From positions 229,510-293,509 of the forward strand of contig NW_004440189.1 of assembly GCF_000330505.1 (NCBI RefSeq): a stretch of 64,000 nucleotides of DNA. Direction: 5' to 3'. Origin of the DNA: Entamoeba invadens IP1 (taxonomy: Eukaryota; Evosea; Mastigamoebida; Endamoebidae). This document shows positions 1 to 9,871 of this stretch, piece by piece (within the stretch, counting starts at the first letter, position 1; each line of letters opens with the position of its first letter). The position numbers and the translations under genes were made by a program. The notes under the pieces were generated by a model. That model had not been told where the DNA came from and ran no database searches. It saw only the letters and a list, made by a program, of their open reading frames with translations.

Positions 1-1005
1 CTCCGTCATCAAAAATTAAAAGACGCATGCACGGATTTGATTAATGGAATATCAATAACAAAAGTTTCAACTTCAAGACACCTTTCGAAAAGTACAGTTC
101 ATTCATTAAAAGTTAAGTTGAATGAAAATCCACAATTTATTCCAAAATTAACAAAAATGGGAAGACCACCAAAAATCACAAAGGACGCTATGAAAAACGT
201 CGAAATGTCAACGATAATCAATCCACAATCAAGTAGTCATAAAGTTGGGATGGAAATTGGTCTAAGTGCAACAACAGTTAATTCTATACGCCACGAATTA
301 AAATTTCATTATGGAAAAGCGATCAAAAGACCATGTTTAACAGATAAACATATTGAATCACGATACACATTTTGTAGAAAACAGCTGTGGCAAAAGAATA
401 TTAATAAATGGACAAGTTGTGTCATTATCTCAGATGAAAGTCGTTTCTGTCTTCACTCCGATGGTATGATGATGTGGAAACCTTGGGGATATCACCCAGA
501 TACAATTTTTGAATCGACTCCCAAATATGACCGCTCTGTAATGGTCTGGGGAGCAATTGCAAAGGATTTCAAAAGCAAACTTGTCTTCTGTTCCAACAGA
601 CTCGATTCAGCTAAATATTTTGACATTCTAAAAGAATCGGGAGTTTTTGATGAAGCTGTTGAAAAGTGGGGACGAAAAAAATTTGTTTTTCAACAAGATG
701 GAGCTCCTTGTCATACTTCAAAGACGACATTAACAAAACTACAGGGAATGGGCATCAAAGTACTTCAAAAATGGCCTGCTAACTCACCTGATCTAAGTCC
801 CATAGAACATCTATGGTCGATAATGGAAAAGAAAATAAGAGAAAAAACAAAAGTGTTTGAAAATGAACAAAAATTAAAAGAAGCTTTATTGCTTGTATGG
901 GATGAAATCCCGATACAAACAATCAACAATTTGATTGAATCTATCCCCGAAAGATTTAAATTGTGTTTGAAATCAAAAGGTGGGTTTATTGGTGACAAAC
1001 TTTAA
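1..1005 (+). CDS. Tc1/mariner-type transposase, 5' end outside the window
   Basis: Cut-and-paste transposase of a Tc1/mariner-like DNA transposon. The frame is open to the window edge, so the true start lies upstream; the first in-window start-like codon is a TTG and should not be used. The N-terminal part resembles a helix-turn-helix DNA-binding region. The catalytic core shows the first Asp in IISDESRF (nt 433-435), the second Asp in QQDGAPCHTS (nt 697-699) and Glu in SPDLSPIEHLW (nt 805-807). There are 35 residues between the second Asp and the Glu, one more than the common Tc1 spacing of 34. The frame is intact to its TAA, so this part is not visibly decayed. The class is secure; the exact family is not. 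Confidence 0.9.
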   Translation, partial: LRHQKLKDACTDLINGISITKVSTSRHLSKSTVHSLKVKLNENPQFIPKLTKMGRPPKITKDAMKNVEMSTIINPQSSSHKVGMEIGLSATTVNSIRHELKFHYGKAIKRPCLTDKHIESRYTFCRKQLWQKNINKWTSCVIISDESRFCLHSDGMMMWKPWGYHPDTIFESTPKYDRSVMVWGAIAKDFKSKLVFCSNRLDSAKYFDILKESGVFDEAVEKWGRKKFVFQQDGAPCHTSKTTLTKLQGMGIKVLQKWPANSPDLSPIEHLWSIMEKKIREKTKVFENEQKLKEALLLVWDEIPIQTINNLIESIPERFKLCLKSKGGFIGDKL

Positions 1006-1125
1006 TTATTAAAGTTAATAAGGTTTGTCGTGTGGAACGTATAAAATTTGGGTAATTCAGCTTAACTGTTGCATAATTCCCACATTATTAGATGATTCTA
1101 TTTTTGAATTGATTTTGGTTGTTAT

Positions 1126-1234
1126 AAAAGTGTGTACTTCGAAATAAAAATTATGAAAAATAGATTTGAATCTTAATAAATATCGGGAAAATACTCTAAA
1201 ATAAACAAATTGATTAAAAATGGTACACACTTTT
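1126..1234. repeat. Inverted repeat downstream of the transposase, possible transposon end
   Basis: AAAAGTGTGTAC at 1126-1137 is perfectly inverted at 1223-1234 (GTACACACTTTT), with 85 bp between. Each arm contains a TA. The left arm lies about 120 bp after the transposase stop, where the right terminal repeat of a Tc1-like element (ending TA) would be expected. The left end of the element is outside the window, so this cannot be confirmed here. It could instead be an unrelated hairpin. Confidence 0.4.
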
Positions 1235-1269
1235 TATTTCCAGTTTATAATTATAAAAACCATTTTTAA

Positions 1270-4200
1270 TTATTTCATTGCAACTTTTGTAAAAACCACC
1301 ACAACATCTGCGGTTGGTCGGTCTTCGGGTTTCTGTGTCCACATTTCTGAAATAACATTATAAGCTTCTGGGCTAAATCCTTCTCTGATTGAAAGCCGTT
1401 TTCCAGAAGCTACAAAATTGGAGATGCTCCATGGAAATTTGAACTCATCGGCAGTATACACTTCTCACCATATCAAAGTCTCAAACTATGTCACAGCCAA
1501 CGAGTGGACATCAGCTGGCTTCTTATTTTATTGTTTATTCGAGATTTCTTGTGTCATGTATTTTGGTGTTCCGATACCCATTGTGAAAGTCATGTTAGTT
1601 GTGAGTAAATTGATGTTTCTACTTCTTCCTGAGTCAGTCAACTTTCCATTGACATTCATTCTATTTTCCAAGGAAACGACGAGTATGTACGTTTAATGTC
1701 TCTATGTAAAATGCCATTTTCATGTAAATACAAAATTCCTTTGGAAGCATTTATTATGGTTTTCATTTTAATTTTCAAACCAATTTGATCAGACTTTTTG
1801 TGTTTCATCAAATCTTGTAAAGACCCAAACAAAGCAAATTCGGTGACCGTGCATATGTGGTTTGGAATAAAACAAGCGCCATAGAAGTGGATGATATACT
1901 CACTTCTAAACTTGTCCAACATATTCACTTCATTTTCAAAATCATTCAGAAGTTGACTCATCTTTTGTATGTGTTTCATCTTTTTAATTGGAACTTCTTT
2001 TCCTCTGAATGTGCCTTTGTATACCATTCCAAAAGACCCTTCGCCTATTAGCTTTATTTCGTCAAGTTCTTTATTATTCAATTTTGTCAAATTTGCAGTA
2101 CAAACAACTGCTTGAAGTTTGTGATTGTTTTGTTCATTTGTTGTTAGGTTAAGACAGATAACTACAAAATGTTCCTCTTTTTACAACAGCTTAATAAATA
2201 TCTCAAATTCACATGCTTCTCCTTTCTTTAGTGTTACTATTGAAGGCACTGTTCGTATTTCATAACAGTCACACCCTTCTGTTACACTTTTAAATGGTGT
2301 TTGGTGAGGTTTCCAATACATATCAAGTCGCACGATTCTTCATCCATTGGAATAAGAGCGTCTGAATCCATGTCAATTTTTAATACTTTCTTATTGGAAC
2401 ACGACACTTTGTCGAGTGGATTCATTGTTATGTTCGATTTCTTAATATCAAAAACACGGACATTTTTCATCTTTTCCACTTGGCGTTTGTTAAGAAAAAT
2501 AATGATTAACAAAATGTTCATTGTTATGAAGAGTACAAAAAGTATTAAAACAGTAATTGGGATGCCAATCACAACACCAAGATTGACCAACTTTGTGCAA
2601 CTGTCACCGGAGTCTGTAAGTTCTCGTCGACCCTCACACTTTACACACTTTGAATTTAAAGCTGACACACATAATTCAACTTTTGTGAAATGAAGGCATT
2701 GCGAGTCAACCAACATATTTTCCAAATCGTTACATATTGTACACACACTTTCACTCTCACATGATGTGCAATTTGGAGAACATTCATAACACTTGTAATT
2801 TGATAAGAAATGACCAGACACACACCTCTCACATCCAGATGACGATGACAGCTCACAATTTGCAAGCGTTGTATTTGATTCACACAATTTGCCTTCGCTT
2901 GGGATGTTGAAATAGCCGTCTTTGCATGCAAGACACTCGTAACTGTTCACACAAAGTGCACACGACTCATCACATGGCGTACAGCTGATACCCTCTCGAT
3001 AATACATACTATTACAGATCGCACATCCGCTTCCACCAGGCAGTGCAATCTTACAACTCTCTTGTAACACACCAAGTGATTTGCATGACATGTCAGCACT
3101 CAGATAAAAACAACAAGTGCAATAAGTTGTGTTGAAAACTTAAACAGTCGTTTTCACATTGAACACACTCGTTGTTGATGTTGTAATACCATCAGCGCAG
3201 TGTTGGCATTTTTTGTTGTTTCTTATTTGACAGGATGTCTCTGTTGCTGTTTTTGTGTCTGTTTTGAGTTTGTTGTTTTCATCAAATGTCTCAGCACAAA
3301 TTCCACCTTTCAATTTGAATGCATCAAGACACTCTACACATTTGGTATTCTGTGCACCGTATCTGTTGCAATTTGTGACTGTTGTGGATTCTATTGGAAC
3401 ACGGTAATCATACTTTTTCTCTACATTCTCTGCGTCTGTCTGGTAATACCCCTCACTACAAACAACACATCCACCTGAACTAAATGTTTTGCATGTTGAT
3501 ATAACACTCTTTGATACACACCAAGTGTCAGTGTATTTCACAAAGCCGTCCAAACACTTCATACAGGTACTTCTGTCACAGAGACCACAGTTGGTGGTTT
3601 GACATTTTGAGCACCTTCCTTGTGATATGTAATTTAAACAAGATGTGCATTTGGTGCAAAACCTATATTTTACTGTGTGGCAATTATCATCTGTAACACA
3701 TTGGTTTGTTGTCGTGTCAAATATATAATTGGTTTGACATTGTAATGGTATTATTCTGGTCTTTGATAATTGGCAAACCGGGAGAGAAACACAGCCGACA
3801 CATTCGTTTGAGATGTTGAGATACACACTATCTCCACACTTGTAAATAATATCATTTCTCACTTCCAAATTTTGTTGTGCACTTTGACATTCATTTCCAT
3901 TCAAAGTAAAGTTGTCGTTGCAATTAATACAAACAGAATATCTCTTTTCAATTTTCTGGTGTTTGCAGTTTGTCAATTTTTCTTGACAATCGGAGTTGAC
4001 TGAAATCTGGTCCTAACAATCACACGAAGACATTGTGGTGTTGGAAGGGTTTTGACATCGAGTTGTTTGTTGGCAACCCCCATTCGCCAAAAAACAGTTG
4101 CTGTTACATAGAAGACATTTTGACTCATCGACTTGAATTTGACAGTTTACATCATTACTTTGACAGCTCTTCGAATTTTGATTGTAATACTTCCCACTTG

Positions 4201-5717
4201 GATACAATTGACACTTTCCACTATTCAATACATGGTTGGCCATACAAGTGGTGCAATTGGAAACACCAACAGAAATTGGTGAACACGCATTGCAGTTCTC
4301 AGTTGCAAAATTACAACTTTCACAAGTCATGTCAGTCTTTTTGTAAGTCCCAACTTCATAATTTGAACAAAATCCCATTTGAAACTAAATATTGTGAGTC
4401 TTTGCACGCCAGGCACTTCTTTGTTGTTTGGCTGCAACTCGTATAATTTGTGTTGATTGTGCTACATTAAACACATTGGCCGATTTCATTGGGGTAATAT
4501 CCCGTGTTACACATCACACACCTTCTTTCGAATGCAGACAAACATTTATTACAATGTGTGTCAAAAGTTAAACATGATTCGCAGACACGTGATTTGGTTG
4601 ATTGGAAAACAAAGTTATCTTGACATGTTGTGCATATTCCATTTGTTGCATCACAGCTCCCTCCACATGTTGTTGAACATGATACACACATATGTGTTGT
4701 GTCGTCTGGATACATGTTTAACGTTGAACACTTTGTGCACTTTCTTTCACCAGTCACACAACTCTCACAATTCGAATCAAATGCCTGACATAAAATACAC
4801 AGAGATAGATTTGTGTTGGAAGGGACATACGTTGATGTACAGCCAGTACAATGTCCACTCACCCCATCGCAGGTACCCCCACACGTTGAATCACAATCTA
4901 TACAATTTCCATTTGATGCAAATTTACCATTTTTGCATTTCACACACTTCTGAGTGAAATTTGTTGCACAAGTCACACAATCTTTGTTCCATGCAGAGCA
5001 CATTATACAATTTGTTGAAATTGGTGAAGTCACAACGTAATTATCAATACATAACATGCACATACCATTTGCTGTGTTGCACTCGTTTTGTTGACACGTT
5101 GTCGAACATGCTACACAGATTCCATTTGACGGGTAATACCCACTGTCACAGGTCACACACTTTCTGGAAAAGTCGGGCGAACAAGTCTCACAATGAAGAT
5201 CAAACATTCTGCAACTTTGGCATGTCATACTTGTTGAAGAAACAAAGACGTAATTTGACAGGCACCCCGTGCAATACCCATTTCGCGTGTTGCAACTTCC
5301 GTTACATGTTGCGTCACACCTTTTGCATTTGAAATCTGTTGATGTGTCCGGGTAATAATTTGTGTTGCATTCCTCACGCGCATGCGATTGGTCTGATGCA
5401 CACAAATTGCAATTTGAGTTGAACGAAGAGCACGCCTCACATTTTGTTGTTCCATCAGACTCGTCAATAACTTCGTTTGAATTGCAGTTGACACAATGGC
5501 CAAACAAACACCAGTTTGGACAATGCAGCCCGTTGTGCAATGTGTGTCGCATGGAACACATTTACCAATCTCGTCTGGGTGCTTCTTGTTGGTGCAAGTG
5601 TTGCACTTGTTCTCACCGCTTGACACACAGACTCGACAAATTGCATCAAAATCAACACACGCAACACAAACACTACTATTTGTTGTTGAAAAGACTTTGT
5701 TTGTGTCGCAGCCCGTG
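1270..5717 (-). pseudogene. Transmembrane kinase (TMK) pseudogene with CxxC repeats
   Basis: Remains of an Entamoeba TMK: an extracellular Cys-rich domain, a membrane segment and a cytoplasmic kinase, read on the minus strand. The Cys-rich part (CxxC repeats) runs from 5717 to about 2650 in at least three frames with internal stops. A membrane segment of about 25 hydrophobic residues lies near 2520-2600. The kinase remnant covers 2090-1270, with a glycine loop (IGEGSFGMVY), VPIK for VAIK, and HRD intact. Near 1640 DFG has become DSG, and APE has become TQE. The frame breaks near 5560, 4440, 4013, 3140, 2280 and 1656. A TGA just upstream of 5717 removes the start and signal peptide. It is the same family as the intact gene at 28818-34733. 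Non-coding status is clear from the many lesions. Confidence 0.88.
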
Positions 5718-6089
5718 AATCATTTTTGGTTAGATTTTAAATATTTAACAAGTTGGAGCTTCCTTTTTTCTGTTTTATATGAATTTTATTAAAAAAGTGA
5801 ACAAATTCTATTTATTTTTTAACTTTCCAATTAATCTCCAAATCGGAAAGTGATTAGGAGATAGATGTGCCAAAAGTGCCAAATATTATGTTTATTTGTA
5901 TACGTTCTAATTTTAAATTTACGAAAAAAATAAATTGAACAGATCAAAGCAAAGGAGAAAACCATTTTTTGTTGAACTTCAATCGAATATCACTTGATAA
6001 AAAGTGTTAATCGAGGTAGAATTCAATTGAAATCAACCGAAGTTCAACTTGATGGAATAAACAATTATGTTTGTAAATTGTATGTTGTT

Positions 6090-6222
6090 TAGGCTTCGCA
6101 CCCGAGATTTTTATTATCAAAAATTAGTATCGAAAAAGCTAAAATGGGTCAGTTTTTTTCCCGTGTTATTGGCTTTTTTATTAACTAATTTATAATAATA
6201 CAATTCTCGGGTGCGAAGCCTA
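6090..6222. mobile_element. Foldback MITE, hAT-like, copy 1
   Basis: A 133 bp near-palindrome whose ends are TAGGCTTCGCACCCGAG and its exact complement. It is flanked by atgttgtt (6082-6089) and atgttttt (6223-6230), an 8 bp target-site duplication with one mismatch. The inner part is also inverted (a GCTAA.. arm against a ..TTGGC arm), so the whole unit folds back on itself. An 8 bp duplication and TAG-starting ends are typical of hAT superfamily elements. A second copy lies at 38005-38143. It has no coding capacity and would depend on a transposase encoded elsewhere. Confidence 0.85.
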
Positions 6223-6438
6223 ATGTTTTTATTGTTTTAATGTGAGTACTATACAACAACAAACCATGTAAAAGTTGTTGTATTGTTTAAAAATCTTAAA
6301 TAACACATATAAACAATCGCTGTTGTATGCAGTATCATAAGTTTATTATATATATATATCAAAACAAAAGAAATAAAGTAAAAAAACCAAAAAAGAAGAT
6401 AAATTATTTTAAATCATTACACAAAATATTAATAATTA

Positions 6439-6681
6439 CAGGGAGTATAAAAACCGCTTCCGTCTTTTTAACCGCTTCCTATTGATTTAATAGTTATAAC
6501 TAATAACATTATAATAAAAAGTATGATACAAATTACCACCTCAGACAGAAAAAGTCTCCACAAGGCATATTCAGCCTTCATGGTAAACAGTACTATACAT
6601 TTTATTATATTAATATTATTTATAACTATTAGATCAATAGGAAGCGGTTAAAAAGACGGAAGCGGTTTTTTAGCCCCCCTG
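6439..6681. mobile_element. MITE with CAGGG ends and TA duplication
   Basis: A 243 bp non-coding element. The left arm begins CAGGGAGTATAAAAACCGC and the right arm, read inward, begins CAGGGGGGCTAAAAAACCGC. The arms then share CTTCCGTCTTTTTAACCGC and more, giving imperfect inverted repeats of about 80 bp. TA flanks both ends (6437-6438 and 6682-6683), as for Tc1/mariner-type insertions. The centre (about 6520-6590) is unique sequence without an ORF. Its ends differ from the other MITE in this window, so it is a separate family. Confidence 0.8.
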
Positions 6682-6891
6682 TATTGTCTAAAAAAATTCC
6701 AGATAATTTTGAGACACATAACGTTAGAAGACTGGCTGCGTTCGTTTTGTATAAGTTCAATACGGTTGTAATTGTTGAAAAAAGCTATAAGTTTTTTTTA
6801 TTTCAAATAGTACTCTGTTATAATTAAGAACGTACATTGCCAACACCACTTCTAAAGATAGAATTAATTACTATTACGAATTATATACAAA

Positions 6892-7066
6892 AGTAGTATA
6901 TAAATTATGTAGATTTTATGCACACATTATTTTTATCTATATTTTCTAATAATTTAAAATAACGAGGGGACGAGTAATCTGAATTTTCACAAAATTCGGG
7001 ATTAAGAGTTCCAATTATTTTTTCATTTTTTTATTTCCCTAAAATGAACACTGATAAAGAACAATA
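6892..7066. repeat. Polinton left terminal inverted repeat (175 bp)
   Basis: Identical to the reverse complement of 18924-19098 over 175 bp. It carries the AT-rich outer part, a short GC-richer box (AACGAGGGGACGAGTAATC near 6960), the upstream region of the first gene, its ATG at 7044 and its first seven to eight codons. Identity stops at 7067. Confidence 0.97.
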
Positions 7067-7382
7067 TATAAATTACAACACTATAACTGATACAGAATAT
7101 ATTAATATAACTAAAAATCAAATTTCTAAATTATATTTCGGTAAAGATGACTATTCTCAATATATTAAAGATATTATGAATTATGTTATAAAACAAGATT
7201 CTAATAGAAAACATTATTTATTGAAAATTTATAAATCTGCCTTAGAATATTTATTCTTATTAATTAAATATCATGAATTTGATGAAAATGAAGATATATT
7301 AAATCATTTCTATAATGAAGATTTCTATTATGATGAAAGACATAACGAAATTTATACTAAGAACTTTTTGAAGTATTATTAA
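7044..7382 (+). CDS. Polinton small protein of unknown function, start inside the TIR
   Basis: A 112-residue acidic, Tyr/Asn/Ile-rich protein that I do not recognise. It starts MNTDKEQY, the same eight residues that start the polymerase at the other end, because both starts lie inside the terminal repeats. After that the two proteins are unrelated. The predicted content is helical, without signal peptide or membrane segment. It heads a rightward set of four genes (to 8831) separated by short AT-only spacers with T-rich runs just before each ATG. It could be an early regulatory or replication accessory protein; that is only inference from position. Confidence 0.7.
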   Translation: MNTDKEQYINYNTITDTEYINITKNQISKLYFGKDDYSQYIKDIMNYVIKQDSNRKHYLLKIYKSALEYLFLLIKYHEFDENEDILNHFYNEDFYYDERHNEIYTKNFLKYY

Positions 7383-7420
7383 AATTATATAAATTCAATA
7401 TTTTATTTTTCCCCTTTAAA

Positions 7421-7714
7421 ATGACTTCACTGGAAGAATTTGAAATTTTAAAAATTAATCCAAAATATTCAATAAATAGATTAGGACAAATTAAAAATAA
7501 TAAGAAAAATAAAATAATAAAAATTATGTTAAGACCAAGTTTAAAATATGATGCTTATGTTAATTTATCTGAAAACAAACATGTTATAAAACATTCTTTA
7601 AGAAGATTAGTTGCACAACAATTTTTACCAGAATTTTCGAATATATGTACAGTTAAATTATTAAATTATGAAAATCCATTAGATTGTTCTATCAATAATT
7701 TAAAAATTATATAA
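7421..7714 (+). CDS. Polinton NUMOD4/HNH-like protein, catalytic His apparently lost
   Basis: A 97-residue protein. Its first part (YSINRLGQIKNNKKNK) and middle (HSLRRLVAQQFLPE) resemble the NUMOD4 and the start of the HNH module of phage and NCLDV homing-type endonucleases, where the consensus runs like YxVSNxGxIxS and HRLVAxxFIPN. In the C-terminal part, where an HNH enzyme has NHxDGxxxNN, this protein has KLLNYENPLDCSINNLKII. The SxNNLxxx end is kept, but the catalytic His pair is missing. I infer a DNA-binding protein derived from an HNH nuclease, probably without nuclease activity. A fold search would decide. Confidence 0.55.
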   Translation: MTSLEEFEILKINPKYSINRLGQIKNNKKNKIIKIMLRPSLKYDAYVNLSENKHVIKHSLRRLVAQQFLPEFSNICTVKLLNYENPLDCSINNLKII

Positions 7715-7744
7715 ATATTTTATTTTTTTATTCCTTAAAAAGAT

Positions 7745-8044
7745 ATGACTACTCAACAACAACCAATTAATAAATTAGAACGTTTAACTACTTATGAAAT
7801 ATTTAGCATTAAACAAATTAATACTAAATTTGGAAAATCATTTTTACTTATTGATAAAGATAATAATAAATATTTTGCAAATTCTAAGATATCTAAATTT
7901 ATTCTAGAATCTAAAAATAAATCTAAAATAGATAAATTTGCTGGTGAAAAAAGATTATTTAAAATTAAAGTTAACGATTTTATTGAATATACTAATAAAG
8001 ATGGCAATACTATTAAATTTTTAGAGATCGAAATATTACCTTAA
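7745..8044 (+). CDS. Polinton small protein, possible OB-fold ssDNA-binding protein
   Basis: A 99-residue basic protein. The pattern KFGKSFLLIDKDNNKYFANS followed by a KFI strand looks like the first strands of a small OB-fold found in some viral single-stranded-DNA-binding proteins. The rest is Lys-rich with a C-terminal FLEIEIL strand. It lies between the HNH-like gene and the packaging ATPase. A binding role in strand-displacement replication would make sense for an element with a protein-primed polymerase, but this is inference from weak similarity. Confidence 0.45.
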   Translation: MTTQQQPINKLERLTTYEIFSIKQINTKFGKSFLLIDKDNNKYFANSKISKFILESKNKSKIDKFAGEKRLFKIKVNDFIEYTNKDGNTIKFLEIEILP

Positions 8045-8081
8045 ATAAATATGAAAAATATGCTTATTATTTTTGTTAAAA

Positions 8082-8831
8082 ATGTCACTTAATCAATATG
8101 TAAATTCATTAATTAATCAATATGCTCCTGATAAATCAGAAACAACTATGAATATTATTCATCCAGAAGTTTTTGTAAAACATAGATCTATAAACCTATT
8201 AATAGGTAAACCTGGATGTTCTAAAACAACGTCTATTTGTAAAGAACTTATTAAAATAGATAAAGTTTCTAATAGTTTTCATCTTATTATTTGGGTTAAT
8301 AATACAGGAAGTGATCAAACTTTATTACATTATGAGGGTTTACTTAATATTCCAATTATTAAATTTACATATGATCAATTTGAAAAAGCTTATCCTAAAT
8401 TCCTTGAAATTAAAGAAACTTATAATAAAATGATTAGAAAAGAAATACCTAAAGATGAATCTATATTAGAGTGTTTATATTTAGATAAATTTAGTGATAA
8501 ACCATTAGAAACAATTATTGTTTTAGATGATGCTGTTAATTGTTTAAAAAATGAATCATCAATATTATCTAAATCATTATATAAAACTAGGCACACCAAT
8601 TGTTTATTCTTTATAGCTATTCAAATATGGAGAGGTATACCAGCACAGATAAAATCAATACTATCTTCAGTATGGATATTTAATTCATTTTCTCCACAAA
8701 TTCTACATCATATTTATAATCAAATTACTACTAATATCTCATTTGAAGAGTTTCAATCAGTTTATAATAAACTCGAAAAATATGAAAAAATTATATTTGA
8801 TTCTATTACGAATGAAATAATTGTGGATTAG
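8082..8831 (+). CDS. Polinton A32-like genome-packaging ATPase
   Basis: FtsK/HerA-superfamily ATPase of the A32 type, the motor that would pump element DNA into capsids. Counting from the ATG at 8082 (an in-frame TTG at 8073 is not used), Walker A is IGKPGCSKTT at residues 41-50. Walker B is TIIVLDDA at 144-151. A Gln-containing sensor region (IAIQIWRGIP) follows near 179-186, after an RH-containing segment. The length of 249 residues is normal for this family. It is the last of the rightward early-side genes, and its 3' end overlaps the convergent gene at 8806-9102 by 26 bp. The gene is intact. Confidence 0.88.
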   Translation: MSLNQYVNSLINQYAPDKSETTMNIIHPEVFVKHRSINLLIGKPGCSKTTSICKELIKIDKVSNSFHLIIWVNNTGSDQTLLHYEGLLNIPIIKFTYDQFEKAYPKFLEIKETYNKMIRKEIPKDESILECLYLDKFSDKPLETIIVLDDAVNCLKNESSILSKSLYKTRHTNCLFFIAIQIWRGIPAQIKSILSSVWIFNSFSPQILHHIYNQITTNISFEEFQSVYNKLEKYEKIIFDSITNEIIVD

Positions 8832-9102
8832 ATTTAATAAAATCTCTAAATATATTTTCAAGAGTAGTTAATCTTTCTTCTATATTATTTTTAGTATCAT
8901 TAGTATCTTCTATCTTATTTGGATATAATATTATTTTTCCATCTCTTCTTCCTATTTTATAACCATTAATTTTATATCTCAAATTCAATGATTTAGTTTT
9001 AATTTCATCGATTTCTTTCTTGTTTTTATCATAATATTTAAGAAATTCTGATTCATTATCAAATGATTTTGCATCATCTGATTGTAATTTATAAACACTC
9101 AT
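8806..9102 (-). CDS. Polinton small coiled-coil protein, unknown
   Basis: A 98-residue protein that overlaps the ATPase gene tail to tail. The N-terminal half is charged. The middle (YKINGYKIGRRDGKIILYP) looks like a beta hairpin, and the C-terminal part (NNIEERLTTLENIFRDFIK) is a likely coiled coil. I do not recognise the family. It is first in a row of three small minus-strand genes (to 9834) next to the capsid gene, so a virion role is plausible but unproven. Confidence 0.6.
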   Translation of the reverse strand: MSVYKLQSDDAKSFDNESEFLKYYDKNKKEIDEIKTKSLNLRYKINGYKIGRRDGKIILYPNKIEDTNDTKNNIEERLTTLENIFRDFIKSNPQLFHS

Positions 9103-9162
9103 TTCTTATGATAAAAATATAAATTATCTAATATGAATTTAATTAATGTTTCATGTCTAATC

Positions 9163-9480
9163 TTAAAACCATTTAAAACTCTTCTTATCTTTATCACTAC
9201 GTTGAGTATTCATTAATTGATCAACAAATTTATTAGAATAAGAAGTTGTATCTTGTACATTAACTTTTTTATTAGTTTTGTATTGTTCTATTAAGTCACT
9301 ACTAAAATCTAACATCTTATTTCCTATACCAGACGTGTCATATGCTTCTATTAAATTTTTAGCATATGGTTTTATAGGTTTTATAACATTATCATTAAAC
9401 CATACAGCTGCTTTTCCTATTTTAGGAATGAAATCCTTAACTTTCTTTAATTTTTGCCAGAATAAAGGGCTTTTTACCAT
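9163..9480 (-). CDS. Polinton small basic protein, candidate minor virion protein
   Basis: A 105-residue protein with a basic amphipathic N-terminus (FWQKLKKVKDFIPKIGKAA) and a repeated KPIKPY-type segment, then a polar C-terminus. Short basic proteins with an amphipathic N-terminal helix sit beside the capsid gene in adenoviruses and many Polintons, where they act as minor capsid or membrane-active proteins. Here this is inference from position and composition. There is no signal peptide or transmembrane helix. Confidence 0.5.
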   Translation of the reverse strand: MVKSPLFWQKLKKVKDFIPKIGKAAVWFNDNVIKPIKPYAKNLIEAYDTSGIGNKMLDFSSDLIEQYKTNKKVNVQDTTSYSNKFVDQLMNTQRSDKDKKSFKWF

Positions 9481-9537
9481 TTAAGATATAATAAAAAATT
9501 AATTATCAATATTGAAAATATATTTATAACTAAAATT

Positions 9538-9834
9538 TTACTTGATCCATATATTTTTGATATCATTATGACCAAAGTTACTTAACGATTTAAGAGGATC
9601 TGATCCTTTACTAACATCAATCATTCTTTCACCAAATTTAGAATATGTTTGAAATTTTTTATCAGCAATATTACCAATCATAGGCCCAACAACCGGTACA
9701 GAATTTATTATTGGTTTAGCTATATTTGTAACTTTTGACATAATATTTCCATATGTCTTTAATACATGTCCACCTTTATTTAACATATTATTTGCAAAAT
9801 TTTTTAGTGTTTTATAAAATCCAGGATGTCTCAT
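9538..9834 (-). CDS. Polinton small protein with Gly/Pro hydrophobic segment, candidate minor virion protein
   Basis: A 98-residue protein with a basic N-terminal half and a central hydrophobic stretch with Gly and Pro (INSVPVVGPMIGNIADK). This pattern is seen in membrane-disrupting minor capsid proteins of adenovirus-like and Polinton virions. It is transcribed away from the capsid gene, and only 37 bp separate their ATGs, so the two may share a divergent AT-rich promoter. The function is inferred. Confidence 0.5.
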   Translation of the reverse strand: MRHPGFYKTLKNFANNMLNKGGHVLKTYGNIMSKVTNIAKPIINSVPVVGPMIGNIADKKFQTYSKFGERMIDVSKGSDPLKSLSNFGHNDIKNIWIK

Positions 9835-9871
9835 TTCATATTTATAAAATTCATATTTTTACTCTTAATAA

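Larger units (their letters stand above)
5718..6891. other. Non-coding AT-rich spacer left of the Polinton
   Basis: No credible gene is seen here. The stretch contains the two MITEs listed separately (6090-6222 and 6439-6681). Between 6682 and 6891 there is low-complexity sequence up to the left end of the Polinton. The upstream sequence of the TMK pseudogene, where its signal peptide should lie, is not recognisable. Confidence 0.7.

Noticed and set aside
4033..5792. Several long ORFs on the plus strand, His/Cys/Ser-rich
   Set aside because: They are the antisense of the CxxC repeat region of the TMK pseudogene, in a biased-composition artefact.
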